Source of the DNA: Methanoculleus sp.
GTDB lineage: Archaea; Halobacteriota; Methanomicrobia; Methanomicrobiales; Methanoculleaceae
Length of the DNA: 64,000 bases
NCBI GenBank assembly: GCA_018433835.1
Contig: JAHDQM010000017.1
Span: 36,013-100,012, forward strand
Direction of reading: 5' to 3'
Under the pieces are notes generated by a model. The model had not been told where the DNA came from. It searched no databases and was given only the letters and a program-made list of their open reading frames with translations. Shown here in pieces: positions 1 through 8,948 of the stretch (positions are counted from its first letter, which is position 1; each line of letters starts with the position of its first letter). The position numbers were made by a program, and so were the translations under genes.

Positions 1-1070
1 TCGCAGATATACGCCAGTTCTTCGTCCGTCACCGCCGGGTGGACGGGCAGGCTCACGACCGACGCCGCAAGGTCGTCCGACACCGGGCAGGAGGCGCTCT
101 CGCTTCCGGCCTGGTAGACCGGCTGCCGGTTGACGGGGATGGGGTAGTGGACGGCGGTCCCGATCCCCTCGTCGGCAAGAGCGCCCATGAACGCGTCCCT
201 CGTGAGCGGGTAGCCGGCGGGGAGCTTCACGACGTACTGGTGGTAGACGTGCCGGACGTCCGGTGCCGTGTAGGGTGTGACGAGTCCCGTGCCCGCGAGG
301 TGGCGGTCGAGGTACCGGGCGTTCTCTCTCCGGCGCTCGTTGAACCCCTCGACCCGGTCGAGCTGCACGAGGCCGATGGCGGCGGCGATGTTCGTCATCC
401 GGTAGTTGTAGCCTACGGCCGAGTGAAGGTACTTCCGGCTCTGCCCGTGGTTGATGAGGAGCCGGACTTGCTTCGCAAAGCCGTCGTCGTCGGTCGTGAC
501 CATGCCCCCTTCGCCGGTGGTCATGTTCTTTGTGGGGTAGAACGAGAAGCAGGCGAGGTCGGCGAGGCTCCCCGCCCGTTTCCCGTGGTACTCCGCGCCG
601 TGCGCCTGGGCCGCGTCCTCGATGAGGACGAGGTCGTGGTCGTCGCAGAGAGCGCGGACAGCAGCGACGTCGAACGGCTGTCCGAAGAGGTGGACCCCGA
701 CGACCGCCCGGGTGTCGGGCCTTATCAGGACCCCGACCGAGTCAGGGTCGATGTTGAACGTATGCGGGTCAACATCCGCAAAGAGCGGTGTCGCCCCGCA
801 CATCGAGACGCTCGATGCCGTCGCAAAGAACGTGAACGCCGGGACGACCACCGAGTCCCCCGGCCCGACGCCGGCGGCAAGGAGGGCCGCGTGGAGCGCT
901 GCCGTCCCGGAGTTGACGCCGATCGCGTGGGCGGCACCGCAGTAGTCGGCAAAGCGGGACTCGAACTCCGCAACGACGGACCCCTGGGCCAGCATCCCCG
1001 ACCGCATCACTTCGGCGACAGCCTCGATCTCCTCCTCCCCGACGAGCGGCCGGGCGACGGGGATCTTCAT
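1..1070 (-). CDS. DegT/DnrJ/EryC1-family PLP aminotransferase (3' end outside window)
   Basis: The frame is open from an ATG at 1070 to the window edge (356 full codons), so the C terminus is missing. It reads as a type I fold sugar aminotransferase. The N terminus MKIPVARPLVGEEEIEAV is typical of the family, NSGTAALHAAL is the PLP-phosphate region, and VLIEDAAQAHGA is the ring-binding segment. SFYPTKNMTTGEGG carries the Schiff-base lysine at about residue 181. Enzymes of this family convert a keto nucleotide-sugar to an amino sugar using glutamate. The start overlaps the acetyltransferase stop by 4 bp (ATGA), so the two probably act in sequence, as WbpE and WbpD do on UDP-GlcNAc-derived sugars. 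The exact substrate is inferred from context. Confidence 0.9.
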   Translation of the reverse strand, partial: MKIPVARPLVGEEEIEAVAEVMRSGMLAQGSVVAEFESRFADYCGAAHAIGVNSGTAALHAALLAAGVGPGDSVVVPAFTFFATASSVSMCGATPLFADVDPHTFNIDPDSVGVLIRPDTRAVVGVHLFGQPFDVAAVRALCDDHDLVLIEDAAQAHGAEYHGKRAGSLADLACFSFYPTKNMTTGEGGMVTTDDDGFAKQVRLLINHGQSRKYLHSAVGYNYRMTNIAAAIGLVQLDRVEGFNERRRENARYLDRHLAGTGLVTPYTAPDVRHVYHQYVVKLPAGYPLTRDAFMGALADEGIGTAVHYPIPVNRQPVYQAGSESASCPVSDDLAASVVSLPVHPAVTDEELAYIC

Positions 1071-1666
1071 CGGCACCGCCTTGCTTCCGCCGGCAGCGGC
1101 CGGAACCGTGCCGGAGTCCCCACCGCGAGCATCCCGGGCGGGACGTCCTTCGTCACCACCGCCCCCGCGGCGACGAACGCCCCCTCCCCGACGGTGACGC
1201 CGGGGAGGATCGTTGCGTTCGCACCGATGACGGCGTCGTTTCCTATCACCGGGCCCCGGAGGGATTCGTGCGGGCCGGGCGGGTAGCGGTCGTTCGTCAG
1301 CACGGCGTTCGGGCCTACAAAGACCCGGTCGCCGATCCGGGCGCCGGTGGGGATGTAGACCAGGCTCTGGAGGCGGACATCGTCGCCGATCGTGCAGTCG
1401 CCCTCGATCACCGCCGCCGTTCCTATTGCCACGCCGGTACCGATGGTCGTCTTTTCGCGGATCAGCACGTTATGGCCGGTCTGGAAAGCGTCGCCGATCG
1501 TCACGTCGCAGTAGATGACGGTGCCCGGCCGGAGAACCGCGTTCCTCCCGATGGTGGCGCCCGGGTAGTCCTCCTCTCCTATCCGGTCGCGGGAGGGAAA
1601 CCCGATGGTCACCGGCTCGAATATCGTCGCCCCCTCGCCGAGGGCGTTACGTCCATACTCAATCAT
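1067..1666 (-). CDS. Left-handed beta-helix (hexapeptide) sugar N-acyltransferase
   Basis: This is a 199-residue protein built largely of hexapeptide repeats of the [LIV]-G-x-x-x-x type (for example TIGRNAVLRP, TIGDAFQTG, VIGNDAVIG). The C-terminal part includes GVTVGEGAFVAAGAVVTKDV and PPGMLAVGTPAR, typical of trimeric LbH acetyltransferases that use acetyl-CoA. It sits between glmS and a sugar aminotransferase with 4-bp ATGA overlaps at both ends. It therefore most likely acetylates the amino group that the aminotransferase installs on a nucleotide sugar (WbpD-like role). That role is an inference. Serine acetyltransferase-like or maltose acetyltransferase-like activity cannot be excluded from sequence. 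Confidence 0.88.
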   Translation of the reverse strand: MIEYGRNALGEGATIFEPVTIGFPSRDRIGEEDYPGATIGRNAVLRPGTVIYCDVTIGDAFQTGHNVLIREKTTIGTGVAIGTAAVIEGDCTIGDDVRLQSLVYIPTGARIGDRVFVGPNAVLTNDRYPPGPHESLRGPVIGNDAVIGANATILPGVTVGEGAFVAAGAVVTKDVPPGMLAVGTPARFRPLPAEARRCR

Positions 1667-3402
1667 TCAACCGTCACGCTCTTTGCCAGGTTTCGCGGCT
1701 TGTCGACATCCCGCTGCAGCGCACAGGCGGTATGATACGCGAGCAGCTGGAGGACGATCGATGCGGTCAGCACCTGCACCAGAAGGTGTGTGTTCGGAAT
1801 GGGGATGAAGATGTCCACGATCTCGGCGAGTTCCGTATCGCCGGCAACGCCGAGAGCGATGACCGGCGCCTTGCGGGCCTTCATCTCCTTGATGTTCGAG
1901 GCCATCACGCCGTAGGTCGGCCCGGGGGTGCAGACGGCGACCACCGGCGTCTCCTCCGTGAGCAGGGCGAACGGCCCGTGTTTCAGTTCTCCCGCCGCAT
2001 ACCCTTCGGCGTGGATGTAACTGATCTCCTTCATCTTGAGGGCGCCTTCCATCGAGACCGGGTAAAACGGTCCCCTTCCCACGAAGAAGACGTGATCGGC
2101 CTTCGAACAGAGGGCAACCGCCTCCCTGACGTCCTGGAGGAGGATATCTCCGATAGCCAGGTGCGCGTGAGACAGGACATCGTCGAACGCCCCCTCGCAC
2201 CGCAGATTGACGATCTGCATCAGAGCCGCGAGCTGTGCCGTGTAGGACTTGGTTGCGGCGACGCCGATCTCGGGGCCGGCCCGCATGAGCAGGGTCTCGT
2301 CCGCAACCCGGGTGACCGTGCTCCCCTGCATGTTGGTGATGGCGAGCGTGGGGCAATTGCGGGCTTTCGCCATCTTTAAGGCGGCAATCGTATCCGCGGT
2401 CTCCCCCGACTGCGAGACCGCGATCACGAGGCCGTGGATGGGCGGGGTGAAGTACTTGAACTCCGACCCCAGCTCGACCCGTACCGGTATGCTGCAGAGC
2501 GATTCGGCCAGGTATTTGAAGGCCAGGGCGGTGTGGTAGGACGTCCCGCACGCAACCAGAGTGATCTCGCCTGCTTCCATGACCATCTGCCGCACGCGAT
2601 CGTTGATGCCCGCCCTGATGGTCTCGTAGAAGGACTGGGGCTGTTCGTAGATCTCCTTTAACATGTAGTGGGCAAACCCGCCTTTCCGGGTATCCTCCAC
2701 GCACCAGTTGATCAGTTCGACCGGGCGCTCCACCGTTTGACCGTCATAGTAGATGGTGTAACGGTCGGGCGTGATGTCGGCGACATCGCCGTCTTCGAGG
2801 AAGATCACGCGTTCGGTGTACTCGAGGAGCGGCGTCATGTCCGAAGCGGCGAAGACCTCGGCATCCCCGACCCCGAGGACGAGCGGGCTCGCGTTGCGGG
2901 CGGCGACGATCCGCTGGGCATTCTCCGCGATCGCGAGGACGGCGTATGAGCCTTCGAGCAGGGGCAGGGTCGCGTTGACCGCCGCGAGGAGGTCCCCGTC
3001 GTAATGCTCCTCGATGAGGTGGGCGATCACCTCGGTATCGGTCTCGGACCGGATAGTGTGGCCGCGCCCCTCGAGCTGCCGCTTCAGTTCGCTGTAGTTC
3101 TCGATGATCCCGTTGTGCACCACGGCGATCCTGTCTGCACAGTCGGTATGCGGGTGGGCGTTGACGTCGCTCGGCTCGCCGTGCGTGGCCCACCGGGTAT
3201 GCCCGATCCCGGTGTACCCGTGCAGGTCGGCCGCCCCGGCCTCGCCCTCCGAGATACGGCCGGTCTTTTTGTAGACCCCGATCGCACTCCCGACCGTCGC
3301 GATGCCGAATGAGTCGTAACCCCGGTACTCGAGCCGCTTCAACCCCTGGATCAGAATCGGCGTTGCGTCCCGTCTCCCGATATAGCCGACGATTCCGCAC
3401 AT
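1663..3402 (-). CDS. glmS: Glutamine--fructose-6-phosphate aminotransferase (isomerizing)
   Basis: The 579-residue protein makes glucosamine-6-phosphate from fructose-6-phosphate and glutamine, the entry step to UDP-GlcNAc. It starts MCGIVGYIG, so Cys2 becomes the N-terminal nucleophile of the class II glutamine amidotransferase domain. Two SIS sugar-binding domains follow ([11 protein letters not shown] and [16 protein letters not shown] in the first, [20 protein letters not shown] in the second), and it ends in the typical KSVTVE tail. The length is normal for the family. The start codon abuts the stop of the upstream glmU-like gene with no gap, and the stop overlaps the acetyltransferase start by 4 bp, so it is internal to the amino-sugar operon. 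Confidence 0.97.
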   Translation of the reverse strand: MCGIVGYIGRRDATPILIQGLKRLEYRGYDSFGIATVGSAIGVYKKTGRISEGEAGAADLHGYTGIGHTRWATHGEPSDVNAHPHTDCADRIAVVHNGIIENYSELKRQLEGRGHTIRSETDTEVIAHLIEEHYDGDLLAAVNATLPLLEGSYAVLAIAENAQRIVAARNASPLVLGVGDAEVFAASDMTPLLEYTERVIFLEDGDVADITPDRYTIYYDGQTVERPVELINWCVEDTRKGGFAHYMLKEIYEQPQSFYETIRAGINDRVRQMVMEAGEITLVACGTSYHTALAFKYLAESLCSIPVRVELGSEFKYFTPPIHGLVIAVSQSGETADTIAALKMAKARNCPTLAITNMQGSTVTRVADETLLMRAGPEIGVAATKSYTAQLAALMQIVNLRCEGAFDDVLSHAHLAIGDILLQDVREAVALCSKADHVFFVGRGPFYPVSMEGALKMKEISYIHAEGYAAGELKHGPFALLTEETPVVAVCTPGPTYGVMASNIKEMKARKAPVIALGVAGDTELAEIVDIFIPIPNTHLLVQVLTASIVLQLLAYHTACALQRDVDKPRNLAKSVTVE

Positions 3403-4557
3403 CTACATCACCCGGGTGCCATCCTCGATGAGGCCGACCACCGTCTTCCCCTCCTCGATGGTGACACTGTTACCTGCTATACAATTTTTAAATGTTGTGA
3501 ATGGTGCCGCACGGACCCCCTCGCCGAGGACTGCACCGAATTCCTCCTTCTGGATCCGGCCACCGACCTCAATGAAACTCGCGGACGGGTAGGTGGTGGT
3601 ATGGTCGGCGAGGATGCACCCCTGGCCGAAGACCGCCGAGACGATCCGCGAATGGGACCCGATCGTAACGTCGCTCATGACGAGCGAGTCGGCGACGTAG
3701 GTGAACGGCTCGAGCACCGCCCGATCGCCGATGCTTGTATCGGGCATGATCACGCAGTTCGGGCCGATGTTGCAGTTGCTCCCGATGGTGACCGGGCCGT
3801 AGATCACGGTGTTCGGGCCGACGGTCGTCCCGTTGCCGATGTGCACCGTGCCCCGGCGGATGACGGATGCGTCGACCGTCCCTCCGATCTCGGGAGTGAT
3901 CCCCCTGAGCATCCGGCTGCTCAATTTCAGGAGGTCCCAGGGATAGACGGCGTCCTGCCAGTCGTCTGCCGGGATCGCCCGTATCCGCCGGCCCGATGCG
4001 ATCATGGCGGAGAGGGCGTCGGGGATCTCGTTTGTCTGGAGGTAGGGGAAGACGTCGGGTTTGAACGAGTAGATTCCGGTCGATACCGTGAACGTCGGGG
4101 CATCCTCGGGCTTTTCGATGATCTCGCGGACGAGGCCGTTCCTGATCACCACGACCCCGAAGTTCGAGGGGTTCGGGTGTTCGGCCACGAGCATGGCGTT
4201 CTGTTCCTTCCTGATCCGGGCGATCGATTCCGCGTTGATGTAGTTGTCGCCGGGAAGAACGAGGAAGTCTTCCGTGATCTCAGACCTGGCCGCCCGGAGA
4301 GCGTCCGCGGTCCCGAGCTGCCGCTCCTGCACGACGACCTGGATGGGGGCGTCGAGCCTGTTGAGGTGCCGGATGACCTCCTCCTTGCGGTACCCGACGA
4401 CAACCACGATGTCGCGGATCCCGTTCTCCAGCAGGGCGTCGATGACGTACTCGATGATCGGCCGGTTTGCGACCGGGAGCATGGCTTTGGGCTTGCTCCG
4501 GGTGAGCGGCCGCAGGCGGCTCCCTTCTCCCGCTGCTAAAATTACTGCCTGCATCAT
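3403..4557 (-). CDS. glmU: GlmU-type sugar nucleotidyltransferase/acetyltransferase (copy 1)
   Basis: This 384-residue protein starts [18 protein letters not shown], with the G-x-G-x-R-x-P-x(n)-K nucleotidyltransferase signature completed by [18 protein letters not shown]. The C-terminal third is a left-handed beta-helix of hexapeptide repeats. This is the archaeal bifunctional architecture: glucosamine-1-phosphate acetylation and UTP-dependent uridylylation to UDP-GlcNAc. A longer open frame extends upstream to 4698, but that part overlaps the neighbouring gene. GGTGAT just before ATGATG supports the start at 4557 (or 4554). It lies immediately downstream of a second, divergent GlmU-like gene, so the two may divide the reactions or use different sugars. 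Confidence 0.92.
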   Translation of the reverse strand: MMQAVILAAGEGSRLRPLTRSKPKAMLPVANRPIIEYVIDALLENGIRDIVVVVGYRKEEVIRHLNRLDAPIQVVVQERQLGTADALRAARSEITEDFLVLPGDNYINAESIARIRKEQNAMLVAEHPNPSNFGVVVIRNGLVREIIEKPEDAPTFTVSTGIYSFKPDVFPYLQTNEIPDALSAMIASGRRIRAIPADDWQDAVYPWDLLKLSSRMLRGITPEIGGTVDASVIRRGTVHIGNGTTVGPNTVIYGPVTIGSNCNIGPNCVIMPDTSIGDRAVLEPFTYVADSLVMSDVTIGSHSRIVSAVFGQGCILADHTTTYPSASFIEVGGRIQKEEFGAVLGEGVRAAPFTTFKNCIAGNSVTIEEGKTVVGLIEDGTRVM

Positions 4558-4558
4558 A

Positions 4559-5758
4559 TCACCTGATGATCGAATTGTCCTCGATGCATCCTTCCACGAG
4601 GGAGTGTGGGGCAATTCTTGCATTGCTGCCGATGAGGCTCCCGACGTTGACCGAGCAGTTGATCCCGAAGAGGACGCCGTCGCCGATGATGGCGCCAAAC
4701 TTTCTCCGCCCTGTGTTCTTCCCGCAGACCTTCACCGCACCGTTGTCGTGCCTGAGGTTTGCGACCTTGGTGCCTGCCCCGAAGTTGCACCCGCTCCCGA
4801 CGATGCTGTCGCCCACGTAATTGAAGTGGGGGATCTTCGTCGCCGACATGATGATGGAGTTCTTGATCTCGGTCGCGTGCCCGATGTGGCAGGCATCACC
4901 GATGGTGGTGGAGCCCCGGATGTAGGCGTGGGGGCCGATGACGCAGTCCTCGCCGATGACGCAGGAGCCCTCGATGTAGGTTCCGGCCCGGATAACGGTC
5001 CCTTTCCCGATACTGACCGTCTCCGGGACGGTGCATCCGTCCTCGACGGTGCCGTGCCGTTCGTGGGAGAGCGAGGAGATGAGCGCCTCGTTTGCGTCGA
5101 GGAGGTCCCACGGCTGTCCGACATCGAGCCAGTAGTCCAGCGGGTATGCCCTGAGCGTCCCCCCCCCGATGTAAGACTCGAGGGCGTCGGTCAGCTCGAA
5201 CTCGCCCCGTCCCGATATCTTGAGCCCCGCAAGAAGGTCGAAGATGTCGGGGTCGAAGAGGTAGGCGCCTGCGTTGATCAGGTTGCTCTTCGGGTCTTCG
5301 GACTTCTCCTCAAGACCGGTGATGCGGTTCCCCTCAACGGTCACCACGCCGTAGTCCTGCGGGTGGTCTGTCTCGTGTATCCCCATGCAGGGGGCACCCA
5401 TCCGGCAAAACTCCCCGATATCATCCTTTTTGAGGACCATGTCCCCGTTGAGGAGGAGGAACCGGCCGTCGATCATTCCTGCCGTCGCCCGCAGGGCATC
5501 GGCAGTGCCGAGCTGGTGCCGCTGGGTCACGTAGGTGATGTGCACACCGAAGTTGCTCCCGTCCCCGAAATGGTTCCGGATCTCGCGTTCGAAGTAACCG
5601 ACGACGAAGATGAAATCGTTGATCCCCGCGTCGTGAGCCGCGAGAACCAGGTGTTCCATCATCGGGCGGTTGGCTATGGGAAGCATCACCTTCGGACGGC
5701 GGGCGGTCAGGGGCCGCATCCGTTTCCCCTCTCCTGCTGCCAGTACGACACACTGCAT
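4559..5758 (-). CDS. glmU: GlmU-type sugar nucleotidyltransferase/acetyltransferase (copy 2)
   Basis: A 399-residue paralogue of the next gene with the same two-domain plan. The N terminus is MQCVVLAAGEGKRMRPLT with the RPKVMLPIANRP lysine region. Residues from about 240 onward form a hexapeptide beta-helix (TIGDACHIGHATEIKNSII, NYVGDSIVGSGCNFGAGTK). The latter matches the acetyltransferase part of GlmU (NYVGDS, GAGT), so this copy is the better candidate for glucosamine-1-phosphate acetyltransferase. ATG at 5758 is chosen because GGAG lies 7 nt upstream, although the frame is open to 5812. It begins 4 nt after the glmM stop and ends 1 nt before the copy 1 start region, giving tight translational coupling. 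Confidence 0.92.
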   Translation of the reverse strand: MQCVVLAAGEGKRMRPLTARRPKVMLPIANRPMMEHLVLAAHDAGINDFIFVVGYFEREIRNHFGDGSNFGVHITYVTQRHQLGTADALRATAGMIDGRFLLLNGDMVLKKDDIGEFCRMGAPCMGIHETDHPQDYGVVTVEGNRITGLEEKSEDPKSNLINAGAYLFDPDIFDLLAGLKISGRGEFELTDALESYIGGGTLRAYPLDYWLDVGQPWDLLDANEALISSLSHERHGTVEDGCTVPETVSIGKGTVIRAGTYIEGSCVIGEDCVIGPHAYIRGSTTIGDACHIGHATEIKNSIIMSATKIPHFNYVGDSIVGSGCNFGAGTKVANLRHDNGAVKVCGKNTGRRKFGAIIGDGVLFGINCSVNVGSLIGSNARIAPHSLVEGCIEDNSIIR

Positions 5759-5762
5759 ACAC

Positions 5763-7019
5763 TCACTCCAGAATACGTTTCGCTCGTTCAAGGGCGGCGT
5801 GCCCCAGACCAAGCATCTCTTTCGCCTTTGCGGGCGTCTTGCCCTCGGCCGTGATCCGGACCTTCGGTTCGGTGCCGCTTGCCCGGATCAGGTACCAGCC
5901 GTCTTCGTCCTCGAACCGGACCCCGTGCGTCGGCTCGTCTGCCCCCATCGCCGCCACGACCTCCCGCGGCGATTCGATGCGGTACGACTCCCGGAGGAGG
6001 GTATACCGGGGCATCCGGTCGAGTTCCTCGGCGATCGACCATTCCGACGCGATCTCGCAGAGCAGGGCCGCGGCGTAGACCCCGTCCGGGCAGTAGGAGT
6101 GTTCGGGAAAGATCCAGCTTCCCGATGCCTCACCACCGAAATCTCCCCAGGAGAGGAGCTCTTCGGAGACGAAACTGTCGCCGACCGGCGTGCGGCGGAC
6201 CTCCGCGACCTCCTCGATCGCCATGGAGGCGTCGACGGTGGTGACCACCCGCTTCCGGTCGAGGTACTTCGCAAAGAGCATGAGGAGGTGGTCTCCGTCG
6301 ATGTAGCGGCCCTTCTCGTCGAACGCCATCATCCGGTCGGCGTCGCCGTCGTGGATCACCGCACACGCGGCCCCCCGCCTCCGGACGATCTCCCCGATGT
6401 AGGGGAGGTTTGTCTCGAGCGGTTCCGAAGGACGGGCGAACCTCCCCGCGACGTTGCAGTTCAGCCCGATTACGGCGACTCCCGCCCCGGCAAGAAGATC
6501 GGGGGTGATGACGCTTCCCGCACCGTTGCCGCAGTCGAGCACGGCCGCAACGGGCTTTTCCAGGCTGACGCGATCGAGGATTGTCTCCCGGTGGGCGTCT
6601 ACCGCGTCGACGAGAAAGACGTTCCCCTGCTCGTCCCAGTTCTTCCAGTGCGTCCCGTTGAGCGCCTCTTCGAGTACTGCCTGCTGCCGTCGGGTGAACG
6701 ACGACCCGTCGGGGTTGAACAGTTTGACCCCGTTGTAGGACTCGGGGTTATGCGAGGCGGTGATCATGCATCCTGCGTCCACGCATCCCGTCGCGTGCGC
6801 GACCGTCGGCGTGGGCGCGATGCCGCAGGAATAAACGGTTGCACCGGCCGAAAGCATCCCGGCGATGACGCTGTGTTCCAGCAGTTCGCTGGTCATGCGG
6901 GTGTCCCGGCCGACGACGATCGCCGACGCGCCGTCTGCGGTGGCTGCCCCGATACGGAGCGCGAGATCGACGAGGCCGGGGCCGAACTCCTGCCGGATCC
7001 CGGAAGAGCCGAAAAGCAT
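5763..7019 (-). CDS. glmM: Phosphoglucosamine mutase / phosphomannomutase-family protein
   Basis: The 418-residue alpha-D-phosphohexomutase is first in the amino-sugar operon. The catalytic phosphoserine loop TASHNP is at about residues 88-92 (Ser89), the Mg-binding loop DGDADRM at 224-230, and the phosphate-binding loop RASGTEPKVRI is near the C terminus. Position ahead of two glmU-like genes and glmS makes glucosamine-6-phosphate to glucosamine-1-phosphate the most likely reaction. It is shorter than typical GlmM/ManB proteins (about 445-455), with a compact N terminus (MLFGSSGIRQEF) but all four motif regions present. The ATG at 7019 is preceded by AGGAGT and an upstream GGAAGGA. Confidence 0.93.
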   Translation of the reverse strand: MLFGSSGIRQEFGPGLVDLALRIGAATADGASAIVVGRDTRMTSELLEHSVIAGMLSAGATVYSCGIAPTPTVAHATGCVDAGCMITASHNPESYNGVKLFNPDGSSFTRRQQAVLEEALNGTHWKNWDEQGNVFLVDAVDAHRETILDRVSLEKPVAAVLDCGNGAGSVITPDLLAGAGVAVIGLNCNVAGRFARPSEPLETNLPYIGEIVRRRGAACAVIHDGDADRMMAFDEKGRYIDGDHLLMLFAKYLDRKRVVTTVDASMAIEEVAEVRRTPVGDSFVSEELLSWGDFGGEASGSWIFPEHSYCPDGVYAAALLCEIASEWSIAEELDRMPRYTLLRESYRIESPREVVAAMGADEPTHGVRFEDEDGWYLIRASGTEPKVRITAEGKTPAKAKEMLGLGHAALERAKRILE

Positions 7020-7044
7020 ACTCCTGTATAATCCTTCCTTTCCT

Positions 7045-7051
7045 AAAAAAA
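7045..7051 (-). terminator. Oligo-T tract downstream of the 7057-7662 gene
   Basis: Seven A on the plus strand (T7 in the minus-strand transcript direction) lie 6 nt past the stop at 7057, between that gene and glmM. Archaeal RNA polymerase terminates at such T tracts. The same 37-nt gap must also serve as the leader of the amino-sugar operon. Confidence 0.45.
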
Positions 7052-7056
7052 GGTAT

Positions 7057-7662
7057 TCATCGTCCGTAGGGACACCAGTGCTCGAGACTTATAAGGCCGC
7101 TGACCCCGGCGGCCGACGGCCCGAGGAATATCATCCGTTTCTTCCCCCGGTACTCGTCGATGCAGGCGATCCCCGCATCGGTCGTCATGCCGTCCCCGGC
7201 GACCAGGAAGAGGTCTGCCGCCTCCGGCGAGTCGACCACCTGGTTACCAAGGGCCCGCTTGAGCACCGGCGTCGGGCCGACGAGGTAGACCTGTTTTCCG
7301 GCGACTTCGCGGGAGAGTTCCGCAAGGCAGGGGGCGTAGCGGTCGGGGGTGCAGGGACGGAGTTTCCGTGCCAGGCAGAGGAATGCCGAGACGGCGTTGA
7401 CGATCGCGCCTGCCGCTCCCCGCTGCTTTGGGTTTGCAAGCGGCGCACCGAACATGAAGGAGACCCGGGTGTTGGCCCGGATCGGCTCGCTCGTCACGAA
7501 CTGCCCGCTCCGCCCCCCGAAGCACCCCTCCAGAGAGACCCCTCTGGGGTACTGGCAGACGTCTGCATCATAGTTCACGCCGAGCGTCACTACACCGTCC
7601 TCGCACCCGCTGTCCGCGAGGATCGTCTCCAGTTTTCCTATTGCATCGTGCCAGAAACTCAC
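7057..7662 (-). CDS. Conserved protein of unknown function, Rossmann-like C-terminal half
   Basis: This 201-residue soluble protein is not a family I can name with certainty. The C-terminal half has alternating hydrophobic strands and glycine-rich turns (VYLVGPTPVLKRALG, DLFLVAGDGMTTDAG, MIFLGPSAAGVSGLISLEHW) and ends HWCPYGR. That pattern resembles the Rossmann-like domain of DUF364-type putative metal-chelation proteins. The N-terminal half contains several cysteines (SGCEDGVV, ADVCQYPRG, LEGCFGG). The start MSFWHDAIGKL lies 3 nt after the stop of the cyclase-family gene, so it closes that operon. Gene reality is strongly supported; the function is open. Confidence 0.82.
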   Translation of the reverse strand: MSFWHDAIGKLETILADSGCEDGVVTLGVNYDADVCQYPRGVSLEGCFGGRSGQFVTSEPIRANTRVSFMFGAPLANPKQRGAAGAIVNAVSAFLCLARKLRPCTPDRYAPCLAELSREVAGKQVYLVGPTPVLKRALGNQVVDSPEAADLFLVAGDGMTTDAGIACIDEYRGKKRMIFLGPSAAGVSGLISLEHWCPYGR

Positions 7663-7664
7663 GT

Positions 7665-8273
7665 TTACTCCTCCCTGTCCCGGAGGATCGCCCGCACGGG
7701 CGACCCGTCCGCGCCTCTGAGCCGCATCGGGAGCGCCACCATGACGTAGTCGCCCTCCGGCACGGCGGAGAGGTCGAGCAGTTCGAGGATGACCGTCCCC
7801 CCCCCGAGCAGCCGGCGGTGGACCGAACCGTCGCAGTTATACTCCTCGATCGAGGGGGCGTCGGTCCCGAGGCAGGTGATCCCGGCGTCGACGATGAGGT
7901 CTGCCGCCTCAAGGGAGAGCGCCGGGTAGCCGGAATCGAACTCCCGCCGTTCCGAGAACCAGGTTTTTAAGAGGATCGTCCGGGTGCCGTCGAGGCGGCC
8001 GGCGAGGCTGCCGGGACCGATGATCGCTCCCGCATCGCTGCAGTCGAGTACCCGTGCCGGTCCTGCGAGCACCCCGGGCGGGATCTCGTCGACCGTCCGG
8101 CCGCCCTCGATGTAGTGCGACGGGGCGTCGATGTGCGTCCCGGTATGGCTTCCGAGGGTCATCTCGGTCACGCGGTACTTCCCGTTGTCTATCTCGCGAA
8201 ACCGGGGCCGGACGTCCCCGGGGTAGAGGACGGCATCCTCGGAGAGGTCCCGGGTGATGTCGTAAACCGTCAT
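7665..8273 (-). CDS. Cyclase-family protein (kynurenine formamidase-like metal hydrolase)
   Basis: The 202-residue protein has the cyclase/arylformamidase (PF04199) signature. HTGTHIDAPSHY (around residues 43-54) supplies the metal-binding His and Asp residues. A second motif region includes ILLKTWFSE and LGTDAPSIEEYN. Relatives hydrolyse formylkynurenine or lactone/cyclic substrates. No tryptophan-catabolism genes are nearby, so the substrate is unknown. The frame is open to 8390, but ATG at 8273 (MTVYDITRDLSED) is the conserved family start. It overlaps the pcm stop by 4 bp (ATGA), indicating translational coupling. Confidence 0.9.
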   Translation of the reverse strand: MTVYDITRDLSEDAVLYPGDVRPRFREIDNGKYRVTEMTLGSHTGTHIDAPSHYIEGGRTVDEIPPGVLAGPARVLDCSDAGAIIGPGSLAGRLDGTRTILLKTWFSERREFDSGYPALSLEAADLIVDAGITCLGTDAPSIEEYNCDGSVHRRLLGGGTVILELLDLSAVPEGDYVMVALPMRLRGADGSPVRAILRDREE

Positions 8274-8935
8274 GGGAACCTCTCTCCCTTCCATCCGAAC
8301 TGCCCGATCAGCGGCACGAAGCAGACGCCGCCGAGCGGGATCTTTTCCACCCTGCCTTCGTGTTTGACGAGTTTGACGAGGTCCTGGCATTCCCGCGGCC
8401 CGACGGGAGCGATCAATCGCCCGCCTTCGGCGAGCTGCTTTACCAGGGGTTGGGGGATGTCGGGCGTTGCCGCCGTGACGATGACGGCGTTGTACGGGGC
8501 CTCCGGCGGATACCCCTGCGTGCCGTCGCCGACGACCACCTCGACACCGGTTACCCCCGCCCGGGCAAGGTTCTCTCTGGCGCGGTCGGCAAGATCCGGC
8601 AGGCGTTCGACGGAGATGACGTTCGCGGCGAGTTCGGCGAGGAGTGCAGCCTGGTAGCCGCTGCCGGTCCCGATCTCGAGGACCCGGTCCTGCGGCGCAA
8701 GTTCGAGCTGTTCGGTCATGACGGCGACGATGTAGGGCTGGGAGATGGTCTGCCCCTCCCCGATGGGGAGCGGCCGGTCCTCGTAGGCGGCACGCTCGAA
8801 GCCCTTCGGCACGAAGAGGTGGCGCGGGATCTTCCGCATCGCGGCAAGCACCCTCCGATCCCCGACCCCCCGGGCCCGGATCTGGAACTCCACCATCTCC
8901 TCGCGTTCCCTCTTGCAGGGGTCGGTCTTCATCAT
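8270..8935 (-). CDS. pcm: Protein-L-isoaspartate O-methyltransferase
   Basis: The enzyme of about 221 residues repairs isoaspartyl damage in proteins with SAM. Motifs seen: RHLFVPKGF and AYEDRPLPIGEGQTISQPY (the PCMT substrate loop), VLEIGTGSGYQAALLAEL (SAM-binding motif I), VISVERLPDLADRA (motif II region) and YNAVIVTAATPDIP. The frame is open to 8983, but GGGAG sits 5 nt before the ATG at 8935 (MMKTDPCKRE), just past the stop of sufB. The start could equally be the second ATG at 8932. Confidence 0.95.
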   Translation of the reverse strand: MMKTDPCKREREEMVEFQIRARGVGDRRVLAAMRKIPRHLFVPKGFERAAYEDRPLPIGEGQTISQPYIVAVMTEQLELAPQDRVLEIGTGSGYQAALLAELAANVISVERLPDLADRARENLARAGVTGVEVVVGDGTQGYPPEAPYNAVIVTAATPDIPQPLVKQLAEGGRLIAPVGPRECQDLVKLVKHEGRVEKIPLGGVCFVPLIGQFGWKGERFP

Positions 8936-8948
8936 CCCGGCTCCCGAA

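Noticed and set aside
39..1286. Long plus-strand open frame of 415 codons
   Set aside because: It is antisense to the aminotransferase, whose minus-strand translation shows clear family motifs. Low-complexity Arg/Val/Asp-rich product is typical of a shadow frame in high-GC DNA.
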